Positions 9,527 through 19,231 of a stretch of DNA of 64,000 bases are shown here, piece by piece; position 1 is the stretch's first letter; each line of letters opens with the position of its first letter. A program made the translations under genes and the position numbers. This DNA is from a bacterium (GTDB lineage Bacteria; SZUA-182; DTGQ01), in assembly GCA_023512255.1 (NCBI GenBank), contig JAILZY010000001.1, forward strand, positions 57,647 to 121,646, given 5' to 3'. The notes below the pieces were generated by a model. That model did not search any database, was not told the DNA's origin, and saw nothing but the letters and a program-made list of their open reading frames with translations.

Positions 9527-9665
9527 CGCTCTTATATATCAGACACCATAAACCCTATATCAGAACAACCATAAACCCCTGAAAACCCTCGAAAGGGCTT
9601 AGCTCTTATTAGGGTTATGTCTCTCAATGGTAGCTAATATAAGAGTAAACACTAATATAAGAGTA
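9527..9665 (+). mobile_element. family-A miniature element, copy 2 (139 bp)
   Basis: Starts CGCTCTTAT and is flanked by exact 8-bp duplications AACACAAT (9519-9526 and 9666-9673). The right end is altered: TAATATAAGAGTAAACAC occurs twice in tandem (9635-9652, 9653-9670), so the element is longer than the other copies and its right tip reads AAGAGTA instead of AAGAGCG. It occupies most of the 9481-9783 spacer; nothing else was seen there. Confidence 0.8.
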
Positions 9666-9783
9666 AACACAATAAACAGAGGAATACACAAGGGGCAAAT
9701 AGATCGAGGGAAATAGGGCCAAAAAGAGAAATAAACAAGAGGCCAATAAAAACATAATGGGCAAAAACAGGAGGAAATTGGTT

Positions 9784-11232
9784 ATGAGGCACTTTTATCT
9801 CAAGAGATTAGCTATTTTGTTGTTTAGCAGTTTACTAATTTTTTGTTTCAGCGGCTGTGGCGGCAGCAAAGACTCAAACTTCATCATTACAGACACCGCG
9901 GGCGGATCAAGCGACACTGGGAGCGCTGGCAACAGTGGCAACAACAGTGCCGACAATACTCTCCCCACCCCTCCAACTACAGTCCAGCAAAAACCTTGCT
10001 CTATTGAGTTTGTCTCGGCAGAGCCTTCAACCATTGCCCTAAAAGACACTGGCGGCCCTTCCCGCTCGGAAGTTTCAGTCCTTACCTTCAAAGTAGTAGA
10101 TGAGAACAGAAACCCTGTGGCCGATCAAACAGTAAATTTTGAGCTGTCCACCAAAGTAGGCGACCTGTCGCTGTCTCGGCAGAGCGCGGTTTCAGATTCA
10201 GAAGGGCTGGTTCAGGTAGCGGTCAACGCAGGCAATGTCCCTACCCATATCAGGGTCTGGGCAACCCTAGCCGATGACCCTTCCGTGGCCACGGTCTCAG
10301 ATGAGCTTGGAATCAGCACCGGCCTTCCCGATCAAAACAGTATCGCCCTAAGCGCTGAAGTCTACAACCCCGAAGCCCTGGACTACATTGAAGATGTCCC
10401 GATCACATTTTTTGCGGCCGACCACTTCAATAATTTCGTCCCTGATGGTACAGTAGTTTATTTTACCACTGAAGGAGGCTCAATTGATCCTTTCTGTACC
10501 ATCAAACAGGGAGCCTGTAGCGTAACCTGGCGTAGCAATGGGCCAATACCGAAAGATGGCCGAGTAACTATTCTGGCTCACTGCATCGGTGAAGAAAGCT
10601 TTGTCAATAAAAATGCCAGCGGACTCTTCGATCCAGAAGATCAGTTTGATCCGGGCACTGATCTTGCCGAGCCGTACCGAGACGATAATGAAAACGGAAC
10701 CTACGATCTTGGGGAAGAATTTTGGGACTATAACGGTAACGGAATCTTTGATCAGAAGCCAAACGGTATATACAATGGGTCGTTGTGCTCTAAGGAGGCA
10801 AAAGATTTGGGCTTGTGTTCTGAGGAGCTGGTCTATACTCAAACTTCAATCGTCTTGGTTATGTCAGGCAATGTTGCTGAAATCAAATTCTGGAAGCCAA
10901 CAGCCGCAGGCCGAATTCTGCTTGATCCTAATGTTGATTCGGTTGATTTGCGCAACATAAAGCACTACCAAGACCTGCTTATCTCCCTGGTCGATGAGAA
11001 CAACAATCCTATGCCGGCTAACACCAGGGTGTCAGTAGAGACAACCAATGGTGAAATTATCGGTCCTAATTCTTTTATTGTCCTGAGTACCAACCGCCGT
11101 GGGCCGAATTATTATTCTGTAAGATTAAAGCCTACTGCCGGTGACGGCGGATGGGGCATGTTGACTGTTGAGGTAACTACTCCTCATGGGATAGTCACTC
11201 TTGGCTGTATCGAGGTGGTAGATGAAAATTAA
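9784..11232 (+). CDS. lipoprotein with bacterial Ig-like (Big-1 type) domains
   Basis: A 482-aa predicted surface lipoprotein. The N-terminus MRHFYLKRLAILLFSSLLIF is followed by lipobox FSGC, then a Ser/Gly/Asn-rich linker. Residues about 85-180 match an invasin-type Big-1 domain (FKVVDENRNPVADQTVNFEL, then SDSEGLVQVAV). A second Ig-like unit (about 195-270) and a C-terminal one (LVDENNNPMPANTRVSVETTNG) follow. Between them is an acidic loop rich in D/N/G (DDNENGTYDLGEEFWDYNGN) resembling calcium-binding EF-hand or dockerin loops. AGGAGG precedes ATG 9784, which is preferred over ATG 9757. The stop codon lies immediately before a family-B element. Probably adhesin-like or structural. Confidence 0.8.
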   Translation: MRHFYLKRLAILLFSSLLIFCFSGCGGSKDSNFIITDTAGGSSDTGSAGNSGNNSADNTLPTPPTTVQQKPCSIEFVSAEPSTIALKDTGGPSRSEVSVLTFKVVDENRNPVADQTVNFELSTKVGDLSLSRQSAVSDSEGLVQVAVNAGNVPTHIRVWATLADDPSVATVSDELGISTGLPDQNSIALSAEVYNPEALDYIEDVPITFFAADHFNNFVPDGTVVYFTTEGGSIDPFCTIKQGACSVTWRSNGPIPKDGRVTILAHCIGEESFVNKNASGLFDPEDQFDPGTDLAEPYRDDNENGTYDLGEEFWDYNGNGIFDQKPNGIYNGSLCSKEAKDLGLCSEELVYTQTSIVLVMSGNVAEIKFWKPTAAGRILLDPNVDSVDLRNIKHYQDLLISLVDENNNPMPANTRVSVETTNGEIIGPNSFIVLSTNRRGPNYYSVRLKPTAGDGGWGMLTVEVTTPHGIVTLGCIEVVDEN

Positions 11233-11234
11233 GT

Positions 11235-11336
11235 GGTTCTCTCGCTAATAAAGTGTGCAAGCTGTGGGTGGACACAAGGTCTGCCCCTCCGATTGATTGG
11301 GTAATCGGCTCTGCTTTCGCGCTTGGTGAGGAAACC
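11235..11336. mobile_element. family-B miniature element, copy 1
   Basis: Begins GGTTCTCTCGCTAATAAAGT and ends with the diverged mirror image GAGGAAACC. ATTAAG occurs on both sides (11228-11233 and 11337-11342), a probable remnant of a target duplication. The left end lies 2 bp after the stop codon of the Ig-like lipoprotein gene. Confidence 0.6.
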
Positions 11337-11395
11337 ATTAAGAAAGCTTGGCTGAAAATTTCTAGGTTAAGAAACAAGGGCTTAAGGAACGAAAC

Positions 11396-12571
11396 TTAAT
11401 CCCTGTTCCTTGTCTGCTCTGCTGCCAGGGCGGATCGAGCCTTTTTTAAATTCTCACTGGCCTTTGGATAAAAGCAAGGTCGCAATTCTATAGCCTTCTC
11501 AAAGGCCTGAATCGCTTCCCTGCATTTCCCCTTGGCCAGGTAAAGACAGCCGAGATTGTTGTAGGCCGCGGCCTCATCTCTCTCCCCCTGCTTGAAAGCC
11601 TCAAGGGCTTCCTGATACCTTTCAAGCTGGCCAAAGACCAAGCCAAGATTGTTGTAGGTCGTTGGGTTTACCGGTTCTATTTTGGAAGCCTTGATCAAAA
11701 TTTCTAACGACTTTTCATAATCTTGAGCCAAATAGTAAGACATCCCCAGATTATTCAGCAAAGTGCTTGAATTAGGATTGATAGCTATGGCCTTTGAGTA
11801 CTCACTAGTTGCAGATTCAAAATCCCTCTGCTGATCGTAAATCAACCCTAGCCAAGCATGGGCTCGCCAGAATTGCGGATCAAAGTCGATAGCCTGCCGG
11901 AAGTTTTCCTTTGCTTCCTCAAGCTCACCCATAGACATGAGCACGCGTCCTTTTCCCTCATAAGCCAGGGCATTTTGAGGATCGTTTTTCAAAATCTCTT
12001 CAAAGGCTTTCAAAGCCTCATCAGTCAATCCTTTCTTTAGGCACAATATCCCCACCTTATAGTGGATATTAGCTTGATGCGGATTCTGGCGAAGAGCCCG
12101 ATCGTATTGCCACAGGGCCAGCCCTATTTTCCCCTGCCTGATATACTGATCCCCAAGCCTCTCATGTTCATCTACGGTTTCAACAACAGCAACAGTAGCA
12201 AACTGGTTGAGCTTGTCTGGGGCAGCAAATCGGCTCTTGGGTCCTGAGGCAGAAAACCAGCTCTTTTTCTCATAGGATTTTTTCTCTTCATCCTCCGCAG
12301 CCGCATTATCCTCAGCCGCACTGGTGGAAGCCTTTTGCTTCATCGGCCAAACCTTTTGCTTATTTTCCGGGGTTTTAATCCTTTGCTCTTTCAGCGCTTG
12401 TAAAGGTGAGGGCTCGATCTGCCGAAATCTGCTCTTGCGGTTTTCCCAATGAGTACATCCAACGAAAATAGCTAACAACATGGCCAGAAGAAAAAGGTTT
12501 ACCAAAACCTTAGGGCGTCGTGATGATAGGATTGGGTTAATATCAAATCTGGTATAGCCAAACTTGTTCAC
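11396..12571 (-). CDS. TPR-repeat lipoprotein
   Basis: A protein of about 391 aa with a lipoprotein signal (LVNLFLLAMLLAIFVGC) followed by a basic/Gln-rich linker. Seven or so tetratricopeptide repeats then run to the C-terminus (units such as ANIHYKVGILCLKKGLTDEALKAF are seen from about residue 165). TPR lipoproteins of this kind (TadD/PilW-like) are often pilotins or assembly scaffolds, and it lies next to the Tad locus on the same strand, so a pilus-assembly role is plausible. The frame stays open upstream to TTG 12649 inside a family-B element; GTG 12571, with AAGGAG 13 nt ahead, is the better start. Confidence 0.75.
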   Translation of the reverse strand: MNKFGYTRFDINPILSSRRPKVLVNLFLLAMLLAIFVGCTHWENRKSRFRQIEPSPLQALKEQRIKTPENKQKVWPMKQKASTSAAEDNAAAEDEEKKSYEKKSWFSASGPKSRFAAPDKLNQFATVAVVETVDEHERLGDQYIRQGKIGLALWQYDRALRQNPHQANIHYKVGILCLKKGLTDEALKAFEEILKNDPQNALAYEGKGRVLMSMGELEEAKENFRQAIDFDPQFWRAHAWLGLIYDQQRDFESATSEYSKAIAINPNSSTLLNNLGMSYYLAQDYEKSLEILIKASKIEPVNPTTYNNLGLVFGQLERYQEALEAFKQGERDEAAAYNNLGCLYLAKGKCREAIQAFEKAIELRPCFYPKASENLKKARSALAAEQTRNRD

Positions 12572-12623
12572 GGAATAAAATTTTCTCCTTACATTCCTTA
12601 TAGTTAAGTTGTTAGATATAAGT

Positions 12624-12736
12624 GGTCTTTTCGCTAATAAAGTGCGCAAGCTGGGCGAACCTAAGAGCCGCCCCTAGATTTAGGGGTGGGTTTGAAACCC
12701 ATCCCTATCTTGTGTTACGTACTTAGCGAAAGAACC
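12624..12736. mobile_element. family-B miniature element, copy 2
   Basis: Starts GGTCTTTTCGCTAATAAAGT and ends TTAGCGAAAGAACC. The interior differs from other copies: it has two small palindromes, CCCCTAGATTTAGGGG and GGGTTTGAAACCC. No clear target duplication. It is followed by a 20-bp tandem duplication (12745-12764 and 12765-12784, one mismatch). Confidence 0.7.
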
Positions 12737-12797
12737 AATAACTTATTGAATATACCTTACTGGCATTGAATATACCTGACTGGCAGCCTACTGCTGC

Positions 12798-13778
12798 TTA
12801 TTTTTTCCCCATGATCGGCAACAGTTCCTTGAATATTTTGATAATTGCCGGCCCCAGGATAACCACAAAAAGAGCAGGGAAAATGAAAAAAATCAGAGGA
12901 AACAGAATCTTTACCGGCAACTTTGCCGCCTCCTCTTCCGCTCTTTGCTGCCTCTTGACCCTCATGGCATCAGAGTAGATCCTCAATGCCTGGGCCACGC
13001 CGGTACCGAACCGCTCTGCCTGGATCAGTAAGGTTACCAGCCTCTTGATATCTTCCAGGTCGCATCTTGAGGCCAAGCTTCGCAAGGCGTCAATCCTTGC
13101 CCTTCCGGCTCTCAGTTCCTGATTGAGCACCTGAAATTCATCGCTGATCTCCTTATTGATCAATCTCATCTCTTCAGCCACCCGGCTTATGGCCGCATCC
13201 AGTCCCATTCCTGCCTCAACGCAGACCACCAAAAGATCAAGAGCATCAGGAAAGCCTTCGCAGATCTTTTCCTTTCTTCGGTCAGTTTGTATCCTAAGCC
13301 AAAGATGGGGGAGATAAAGACCGACTGTAGCCAGTAGAATCAGAACTAATAGCCAGAGCCTGGGCTCCAAAGATATAGGGTGAAAAAGATTAACCAGCAG
13401 AAAAAAAGATGGTAGCAGAAGAGCGAAAAACCCCTTGGCCCCGAAGAAGATAATAGTTGCATTCCTGCCCCGATAGCCAGCCTGGATGAGTTTTTTCTGC
13501 ACGCTGGACAACTCACCCTCACTCTTTGGTTTCATGACGTTTCCCAGACTGCTCATGATTCTGACCAGGTATTGTTTCACCAGGGAAATGACAGCTTTTG
13601 TCCCTGATACCCTGGACAGATCAGCTATTCGGGGCTGGCTACCATCACGTTTGATCTTCTCTATAATAGTGCGATGCTGCCAGTAGTAGCTGAAGCAATA
13701 GAAAAGGATGGTGATGATCAATATAACCGTAGCGAAAATAAATAGTGGAAATAAAAAAGCTATGAAATCACCAGACAT
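12798..13778 (-). CDS. tadC: Tad pilus inner-membrane platform protein TadC
   Basis: A 326-aa GspF/TadC-type protein. Hydrophobic segments lie at residues 5-30, about 115-160 and 285-315. The T2SSF domain (EGFPDALDLLVVCVEAGMGLDAAISRVAEEM, then LNQELRAGRARIDALRSLA) lies in between. With TadB it forms the membrane platform on which the CpaF ATPase acts. ATG 13778 has AAGGTG shortly upstream and lies 13 bp after the tadB stop, so the two are co-transcribed. It is the last gene of the Tad operon. Confidence 0.9.
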   Translation of the reverse strand: MSGDFIAFLFPLFIFATVILIITILFYCFSYYWQHRTIIEKIKRDGSQPRIADLSRVSGTKAVISLVKQYLVRIMSSLGNVMKPKSEGELSSVQKKLIQAGYRGRNATIIFFGAKGFFALLLPSFFLLVNLFHPISLEPRLWLLVLILLATVGLYLPHLWLRIQTDRRKEKICEGFPDALDLLVVCVEAGMGLDAAISRVAEEMRLINKEISDEFQVLNQELRAGRARIDALRSLASRCDLEDIKRLVTLLIQAERFGTGVAQALRIYSDAMRVKRQQRAEEEAAKLPVKILFPLIFFIFPALFVVILGPAIIKIFKELLPIMGKK

Positions 13779-13791
13779 ATTTACACCTTGT

Positions 13792-14760
13792 TTACACCTT
13801 GATAGTAATCATTTTCTTCATCACCACAATCCCTATCCCCATCATAATCAAAGCACCCATGCACAGCATCCTGCCGAGATCATTCTCCAGTAAAATTTTG
13901 GCATACTCCGGGTTGATGACGGACATGAAAGTGAATAGACAGAAGGGAAGCGCAATTAGGATAATAGCCGAGATTTTCCCCTCTGCCGACAGGGAACGAA
14001 TATGGCCGCGCAGCTTGAATCGCTCACGGATAAGGCGGCTGATATTTTCCAAGATTTCAGCTAGATTACCACCGCTCTGTCTCTGGAGAATAACCGAAAT
14101 GGCAAAAAATTTGACATCAGAACAGCTCACCCGATCAGCCAATCCTCTCAACGCCTCTTGGAAGCCAACCCCCAGATTGAGCTGAGCCAGTATCTTTTCA
14201 AACTCACTGCCTATGGGATCGTCAAACTCCTGAGCCACCATCTGAAGACCGCTAGTAAAAGCCTGACCTGCTCTCAGCGCCCGGGCGATCAAATCAAGAG
14301 CATCAGGCAACTGTTCCTCAAACTTGCGAAGCCGGCGATCTCTCTTGTGAGAGAGGTAAAAAAAAGGTGCCATGCCTGCTAACACACCTACAGGGAGGGC
14401 CACAATCCAGCTTCTGCTCATCCAGGAGAAAACTAAAAATCCAGTCAAGGCTAGGACAAGACTAAGGAGTATAAAAACTCCAAGAGGCTGATCGGTATTA
14501 GATTGCATCAGGAGCTGATCTAACCTATGTATGACAGAAGTGCTAAGTCGCGACAGTATCCGATTAAGCCAAGGGATATCGCTGCGCTGCTGTCTTCGCC
14601 TGATAACTATCGGAGTAGTCTGTGAAGACACGGCAGAGGTTCCCTTTAGTTCATTGCGGATTCTCTTCGCCTCTGGGTCCAGTATGGTTCTAGCAGCCAG
14701 AAAAATCATCATCAAAAAGAGCATGATAGTAATAAAGAGAACGATACCCAAAATGATCAT
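13792..14760 (-). CDS. tadB: Tad pilus inner-membrane platform protein TadB
   Basis: A 322-aa partner of TadC with an N-terminal membrane helix, a central helical pair (residues about 100-140), a T2SSF domain (FEEQLPDALDLIARALRAGQAFTSGLQMVAQEF) and a C-terminal pair of helices. The frame is open to TTG 14778, but AGGAAAG precedes ATG 14760, which is chosen. A 31-bp motif shared with the tadE upstream region lies at 14797-14827. Confidence 0.9.
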   Translation of the reverse strand: MIILGIVLFITIMLFLMMIFLAARTILDPEAKRIRNELKGTSAVSSQTTPIVIRRRQQRSDIPWLNRILSRLSTSVIHRLDQLLMQSNTDQPLGVFILLSLVLALTGFLVFSWMSRSWIVALPVGVLAGMAPFFYLSHKRDRRLRKFEEQLPDALDLIARALRAGQAFTSGLQMVAQEFDDPIGSEFEKILAQLNLGVGFQEALRGLADRVSCSDVKFFAISVILQRQSGGNLAEILENISRLIRERFKLRGHIRSLSAEGKISAIILIALPFCLFTFMSVINPEYAKILLENDLGRMLCMGALIMMGIGIVVMKKMITIKV

Positions 14761-14796
14761 CTGATAATCTTTCCTCAATCTTCTACATTTCGATAA

Positions 14797-14827
14797 GTAT
14801 ACTCGTTCAAGTTAGGTTTTGATTGGC
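14797..14827 (-). promoter_or_regulatory. conserved upstream motif, Tad copy 1
   Basis: GTATACTCGTTCAAGTTAGG followed by TTTTGATTGGC; the same motif with one substitution and one insertion occurs at 19691-19722. Read on the minus strand, it lies about 37 bp before tadB ATG 14760. It may be a shared promoter element or regulator site for two Tad sub-operons. Confidence 0.45.
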
Positions 14828-14893
14828 TATAGTATGGGAGCTTCTATACCATAAAGATTCCCATACCATAAAAAGATAGAGGCGCATCTGAGT

Positions 14894-16216
14894 TTAAATC
14901 TCTACTACTTTCGGACAGCCGAACACATCATACAAGAAGGGGATACCGCGGGCCTTAAACCTATCCACAAATCGCGGTATCACCCCGGACATTCTGAATC
15001 TCCCCTTTACCTTACCATTTTTATCTACCCCAGTTTGTTCAAAGGAGAAAATTTCCTGCATAGTGATAATGTTTCCCTCCATGCCGGTAATCTCCTGAAG
15101 GCTGATCAACTTTCTGCTGCCATCAACTAGTCGGGCCATTTGAATAATGACATTTAGAGCAGAGCTGATATATCTTCTGACTGCCTCATGGGGAATGGCA
15201 ATCCCGGACATAGATACCAGAGTCTCTACCCTGATAAGAGCGTCGCGAGGGGAATTGGCATGAATCGTGGTCAATGATCCATCATGTCCGGTGTTCATGG
15301 CCTGAAGCATGTCTAGCACCTCGGCTCCTCTGACCTCACCGACAATGATGCGCTCAGGCCGCATTCTGAGACTGTTTCTCACTAGATCTCGAGTGGTGAT
15401 CTCTCCTTTGCCTTCGATATTGGCCGGCCTTGTTTCCAGCCGCACCACATGTTCCTGCTTCAGTTGCAGCTCAGCCGCATCTTCAATGGTGATGATCCTC
15501 TCATCCTCAGGGATAAACCGAGAGAGCACATTCAAGAGAGTGGTTTTCCCGCTGCCGGTCCCTCCAGAAATCAATACATTCAATCTGGCCTTGACGATCC
15601 CTTGCAGCAGCTCGCCAATCTCTGGAATCAAGGTCTTTAAGTTGATCAAATCCTCCAGCTCAAGCGGATCAGCGGCAAACCGTCTGATGGACAGCGAGGG
15701 GCCATCAACGGCAATGGGTGGGATGACCGCATTGACCCTTGAGCCGTCAGGCAGCCTGGCATCAACCATAGGACAAAATTCATCGATCCTGCGGCCAACC
15801 CTAGACACTATTCGATCAATAACTTTCCTCAGATGCTCATCGTCGCGGAACCTGACCTCAGTAGGATAAAGTTTTCCGTCTCGCTCCACATATACCTGCC
15901 GGTATCCATTCACCAGGATGTCTGAAACCGTAGGATCGTGCATGAAAGGTTCTATCGGCCCAAGTCCGGTAACCTCATCCTGAATTTCCTGATAAAACCG
16001 CTCCCTTTCTTCGGCATTCAAAGGCATATTGAATTGATCTTCTGATAGGATCTCTTCGGTCAGCTCCCTTATCTGTCGCCGTAAGCTAGCCTGGTCGAGA
16101 GAGTCAATCAGAGTCAGATCCAAAACCTCAATCAACCGATCATGAACCTTAGCCTTCATGTCGAGATATTCGTTTGTCCTTGTAAAAACGAAAGGTTTTT
16201 CTTTAACTAAAGCCAT
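14894..16216 (-). CDS. cpaF: Tad pilus assembly ATPase CpaF/TadA
   Basis: A 440-aa secretion ATPase that powers Flp pilus assembly. Walker A is [17 protein letters not shown], the Asp box is [12 protein letters not shown], Walker B is [12 protein letters not shown], and the His box is [10 protein letters not shown]. The N-terminal helical domain (about 1-130) is typical of CpaF. It is soluble and docks on TadB/TadC at the inner membrane. It lies 63 bp after cpaE and ahead of tadB on the same strand. Confidence 0.95.
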   Translation of the reverse strand: MALVKEKPFVFTRTNEYLDMKAKVHDRLIEVLDLTLIDSLDQASLRRQIRELTEEILSEDQFNMPLNAEERERFYQEIQDEVTGLGPIEPFMHDPTVSDILVNGYRQVYVERDGKLYPTEVRFRDDEHLRKVIDRIVSRVGRRIDEFCPMVDARLPDGSRVNAVIPPIAVDGPSLSIRRFAADPLELEDLINLKTLIPEIGELLQGIVKARLNVLISGGTGSGKTTLLNVLSRFIPEDERIITIEDAAELQLKQEHVVRLETRPANIEGKGEITTRDLVRNSLRMRPERIIVGEVRGAEVLDMLQAMNTGHDGSLTTIHANSPRDALIRVETLVSMSGIAIPHEAVRRYISSALNVIIQMARLVDGSRKLISLQEITGMEGNIITMQEIFSFEQTGVDKNGKVKGRFRMSGVIPRFVDRFKARGIPFLYDVFGCPKVVEI

Positions 16217-16279
16217 GAGCTCTCCTTAAGTCTTCTCAAAATCATTGATGTTCTAAAAGATATCCTCAAAAGATCATAC

Positions 16280-17518
16280 TCAGGTTGAAGTGCGAGAAAA
16301 AATGGGAACTCCCCCGCTGACTTTGGTCAGCCATTTTGGCAACTTTGAGCTAACAAGCCCAGTTTTTCCCTCTTCTTCCTCCTCCCTGTTGCCTGACAGC
16401 AGTGCAGACAGTTCCTTGAATCGCCGCGAGATCTCAGCCCCAGAATCCAGAGCCAAAAGCGGCTTCCCCTGATTGATGGCGCTGCTGACTAGAGAGTAAT
16501 TATTGGGAATGCTGGCCAGGAATTTTTTCTTGATGCTTTCCTCAGCCTCTTTTATTGATACTAAAGAGTTTCTTTGAACCCGATTGGCTACCAGCTGAAC
16601 ATCCTTCTCCGGTGGGAAACCAAGGTCGCGAAAGGCAGACAAAATCCTTTTGACATTAATAAGGCAGGGAAGACTTAAGATAGTAACCACAATGCTCATA
16701 TTCGATAACCGCGAAGTTTCTCTGGCTATTCTCCCCAGGGACTGTCCGCTGTCGATGATGATAAAATCAAACATAGTGCGCATGAGCGCAAAGAGAGCCT
16801 CTAAAGATTCAAAGGTCGCTTCTGATTCCTCAGGCAGCCTGGTCGGAGAGGGCAATACATAGACTCCGCTTGGATGTCTGAAAAGGATATTCATCAGATA
16901 GGCAGCATCCAGCCGGGTGATATTTCTAATAGCCTCGGCCCAATCAAACAGATGCTTAATGCCTAAAAAGAGAGCTACATCCCCAAAGGGGAGGCTCAAA
17001 TCAACCAGGGCTATCGACTGAGAGCCGCCGCCTAATCCGCTCAGGCTAACAGCCAGGTTCACCGCTACTGTCGTTGTCCCTACTCCACCCTTGCCACCCA
17101 AAAGATTAATCAGCTTCCCTTTTTTAGGCGTAGCCTTGCCTGCTTCGCCCTGAATTTTCCGCTCAATCCACCGCTCTTGAAATCGCCAAAGAGCACGGCG
17201 GATCTCTTCCCGATTAAATGGCTGCGGGAAAAACTCCCTAACCCCGGTCCGCAAGGCTTGAAGTAGGGTCTCAGTGCTTGGATTTTTCGAGGTCAAAAAA
17301 ACTTCACTGACTATTCCCAAGGACTTAAGATTATTGATTAGCTTAAGCTCTTCCTCCTGATTATCCTCCTCAACCTCCATGATCAAAAGATCACATGGCT
17401 CGCTACTGCTGTCAGCTCTTTGAACATAAAAACCTTCTACCGAAGAGATGATTTCCTCTAATTCCTTACGGATAGTCTCGCTTTTGATTTTGCATCTCAC
17501 CAAAATTTTTTCAGGCAT
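16280..17518 (-). CDS. cpaE: Tad pilus localisation ATPase CpaE/TadZ
   Basis: A 412-aa protein with an atypical receiver-like N-terminal domain (about 1-115) and a MinD/ParA-type ATPase domain. The deviant Walker A is GGKGGVGTTTVAVNLA; the Asp of FIIIDSGQ lies further on. CpaE/TadZ places the Tad machine at a cell pole or patch. The frame continues to GTG 17539; ATG 17518 is preferred by homology, though neither has an ideal ribosome-binding site. The upstream spacer holds an exact 15-bp tandem duplication (17690-17704, 17705-17719). Confidence 0.9.
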   Translation of the reverse strand: MPEKILVRCKIKSETIRKELEEIISSVEGFYVQRADSSSEPCDLLIMEVEEDNQEEELKLINNLKSLGIVSEVFLTSKNPSTETLLQALRTGVREFFPQPFNREEIRRALWRFQERWIERKIQGEAGKATPKKGKLINLLGGKGGVGTTTVAVNLAVSLSGLGGGSQSIALVDLSLPFGDVALFLGIKHLFDWAEAIRNITRLDAAYLMNILFRHPSGVYVLPSPTRLPEESEATFESLEALFALMRTMFDFIIIDSGQSLGRIARETSRLSNMSIVVTILSLPCLINVKRILSAFRDLGFPPEKDVQLVANRVQRNSLVSIKEAEESIKKKFLASIPNNYSLVSSAINQGKPLLALDSGAEISRRFKELSALLSGNREEEEEGKTGLVSSKLPKWLTKVSGGVPIFSRTST

Positions 17519-17803
17519 GCTACGATTTTTAACTCCCACTAGTGGTTAAGGTTTCTGGTTATCACAAGGGTATCGGTCGCGCCTCTTGTGAGTAATTTTT
17601 CCACTTTTTACGTTTTTCTAAAATCAATGCCCTCTTTATTTTTTAAAGATACGAAAAAGATACCAAGCCATCAAACGAAGTAGTCTTGGGGCGATCTCTT
17701 TGCTGGCGATCTCTTTGCTACGGATGTCCACCTCTTGGAGGTGAATAAAAGCCTCCCACCCCATCCCATTGAGGAAGGGAAGTGTGGGAAGCATCTGTTA
17801 TTT

Positions 17804-18973
17804 TCACTCGACCAAGCCAGGAAGGCTGCTTTTGGCTCCATAATGAGCAGTTTCTCGCCGCTCTGACTGTTCCTTGATCATATTAGCGTTGATCCGGGCA
17901 ACCACTTCATATTCAGATCCACCTTTATCTCCAATTTCAATCACCGAAATACTGCCAAATCCTACAATTTTCTTCTCTCCCTCTGGATTTTTCGATGGAT
18001 TTTTTGAATCCTTATCATCGTTATAGATTACCGTTCCTATTGTCCAGGTGTTTGGATCACTGTCACAATCCCACTTATTATCATTTTTGACCCTCATCTC
18101 ATCAAAAAGGGCCTTCATTTCACTAAACTGATATGTACCATAAAAATCCCACATGTTAACAAAATTGCAAATATCAATCCCACCTGCTTTGAGCTCTGGG
18201 CTGATAAAGTTATCATTTTTTATATCTTCAAGAATCTGTTTCAGGTTTTCATAACTAGCTTCCTGGCCATAGGTATGCCAGCCGACAAACCAGTTATAAT
18301 AATCATCGTTGGGGTTTTCAAAAGGAGGATAAAGACGAATCACTTTCCCGGCATAATCAGGAGTATCAAAAAAACGCTCAGATATCCCGATCGGCAAAGA
18401 GAGGCTTCCTGCTGGGGCTACACTCTGAGGCAGCAAGGCAGCCGTGGCCACAGCTACTGCGGAAACAGTATCTATTCCCAGGACTTTGGCAAAAAAAGTA
18501 TTTAAAGCATTTTTGCCCTCTCTTCGAACAATCACCCTGACCGCATCTGGCTGATTCAGCGTCTCGGTTAGCTTTCTCGCCCCATGGTCCCAGATCCCGA
18601 CAGCCACATCCTCATCAGCAATGGTAATGCTTGCCCCTGCTGCCCGATTTTTAGAGGCTACATCCCAAACAGTGGCTAGAATGGCCGACCGATCACAAAC
18701 ATAATTTTGTTGCTCAGCATAGGGTAGCGCCTCATAATCCCTCCCTAGCTTTCTGGCTCCAGCCAAAGCTGTGGCATCGGCTATGTTCTGAAGCTCATTC
18801 TTGGTGGTCAAAAGGTAGCCGACGTCAATAGTCAGGGCAGCTATACCTGCCAGGACAACAAAGAGCAGAGCTACTATGATAGCCATAACACCCCTTTGGT
18901 CCTCTATTCTGAAATAAGAGATCGGCAAGCTTTTTAAGCTTTTAAAATTGATCAAATTTTTTAATCTTTTCAT
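17804..18973 (-). CDS. tadG: TadG-like pilus assembly protein
   Basis: A 389-aa protein with a single N-terminal transmembrane segment (GVMAIIVALLFVVLAGIAALTID) and the TadG/TadE-like N-terminal domain pattern (VGYLLTTKNELQNIADATALAGARKLG). The long remainder is predicted periplasmic. There is no von Willebrand A MIDAS motif of the DxSGS kind, so it is a TadG-like protein without that domain. AGGGG precedes ATG 18973. It sits 258 bp after tadE; that spacer contains a two-copy 36-bp repeat (19032-19103). Confidence 0.8.
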   Translation of the reverse strand: MKRLKNLINFKSLKSLPISYFRIEDQRGVMAIIVALLFVVLAGIAALTIDVGYLLTTKNELQNIADATALAGARKLGRDYEALPYAEQQNYVCDRSAILATVWDVASKNRAAGASITIADEDVAVGIWDHGARKLTETLNQPDAVRVIVRREGKNALNTFFAKVLGIDTVSAVAVATAALLPQSVAPAGSLSLPIGISERFFDTPDYAGKVIRLYPPFENPNDDYYNWFVGWHTYGQEASYENLKQILEDIKNDNFISPELKAGGIDICNFVNMWDFYGTYQFSEMKALFDEMRVKNDNKWDCDSDPNTWTIGTVIYNDDKDSKNPSKNPEGEKKIVGFGSISVIEIGDKGGSEYEVVARINANMIKEQSERRETAHYGAKSSLPGLVE

Positions 18974-19031
18974 AATTTACCCCTTTTTTATTTATATTAT
19001 TTATTAAATTTTAATATATTAAATTTTACAT

Positions 19032-19103
19032 TTCCCGTCATTCCTGCGGCAGTAGGAATCCATAAGATTCCCGTCATTCCTGCGCCAGTAGTCATCCATA
19101 AGA
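19032..19103. repeat. 36-bp tandem repeat, two copies (CGTCATTCCTGCG type)
   Basis: Two adjacent 36-bp units (19032-19067, 19068-19103) begin TTCCCGTCATTCCTGCG and end ATCCATAAGA, with three mismatches. The wording CGTCATTCCTGCG...GGAATCC matches a family of short intergenic repeats common in many proteobacterial genomes. Confidence 0.6.
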
Positions 19104-19231
19104 CCTTGATATTCCTATATTCTAAGCTTTTTCAGTAATGACAGAGTGATTAAAAAGTAAAAGAGCATAGCTATTTACTCTTACACTTTTGCAGAACTCT
19201 CTCCCTGCCTTGAAGTTCTTGAAAGTTATCT

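Noticed and set aside
12572..12649. Extension of the TPR lipoprotein gene to TTG 12649
   Set aside because: The added residues are encoded by the family-B element and the region just beside it. The lipoprotein signal and ribosome-binding sequence fit GTG 12571.
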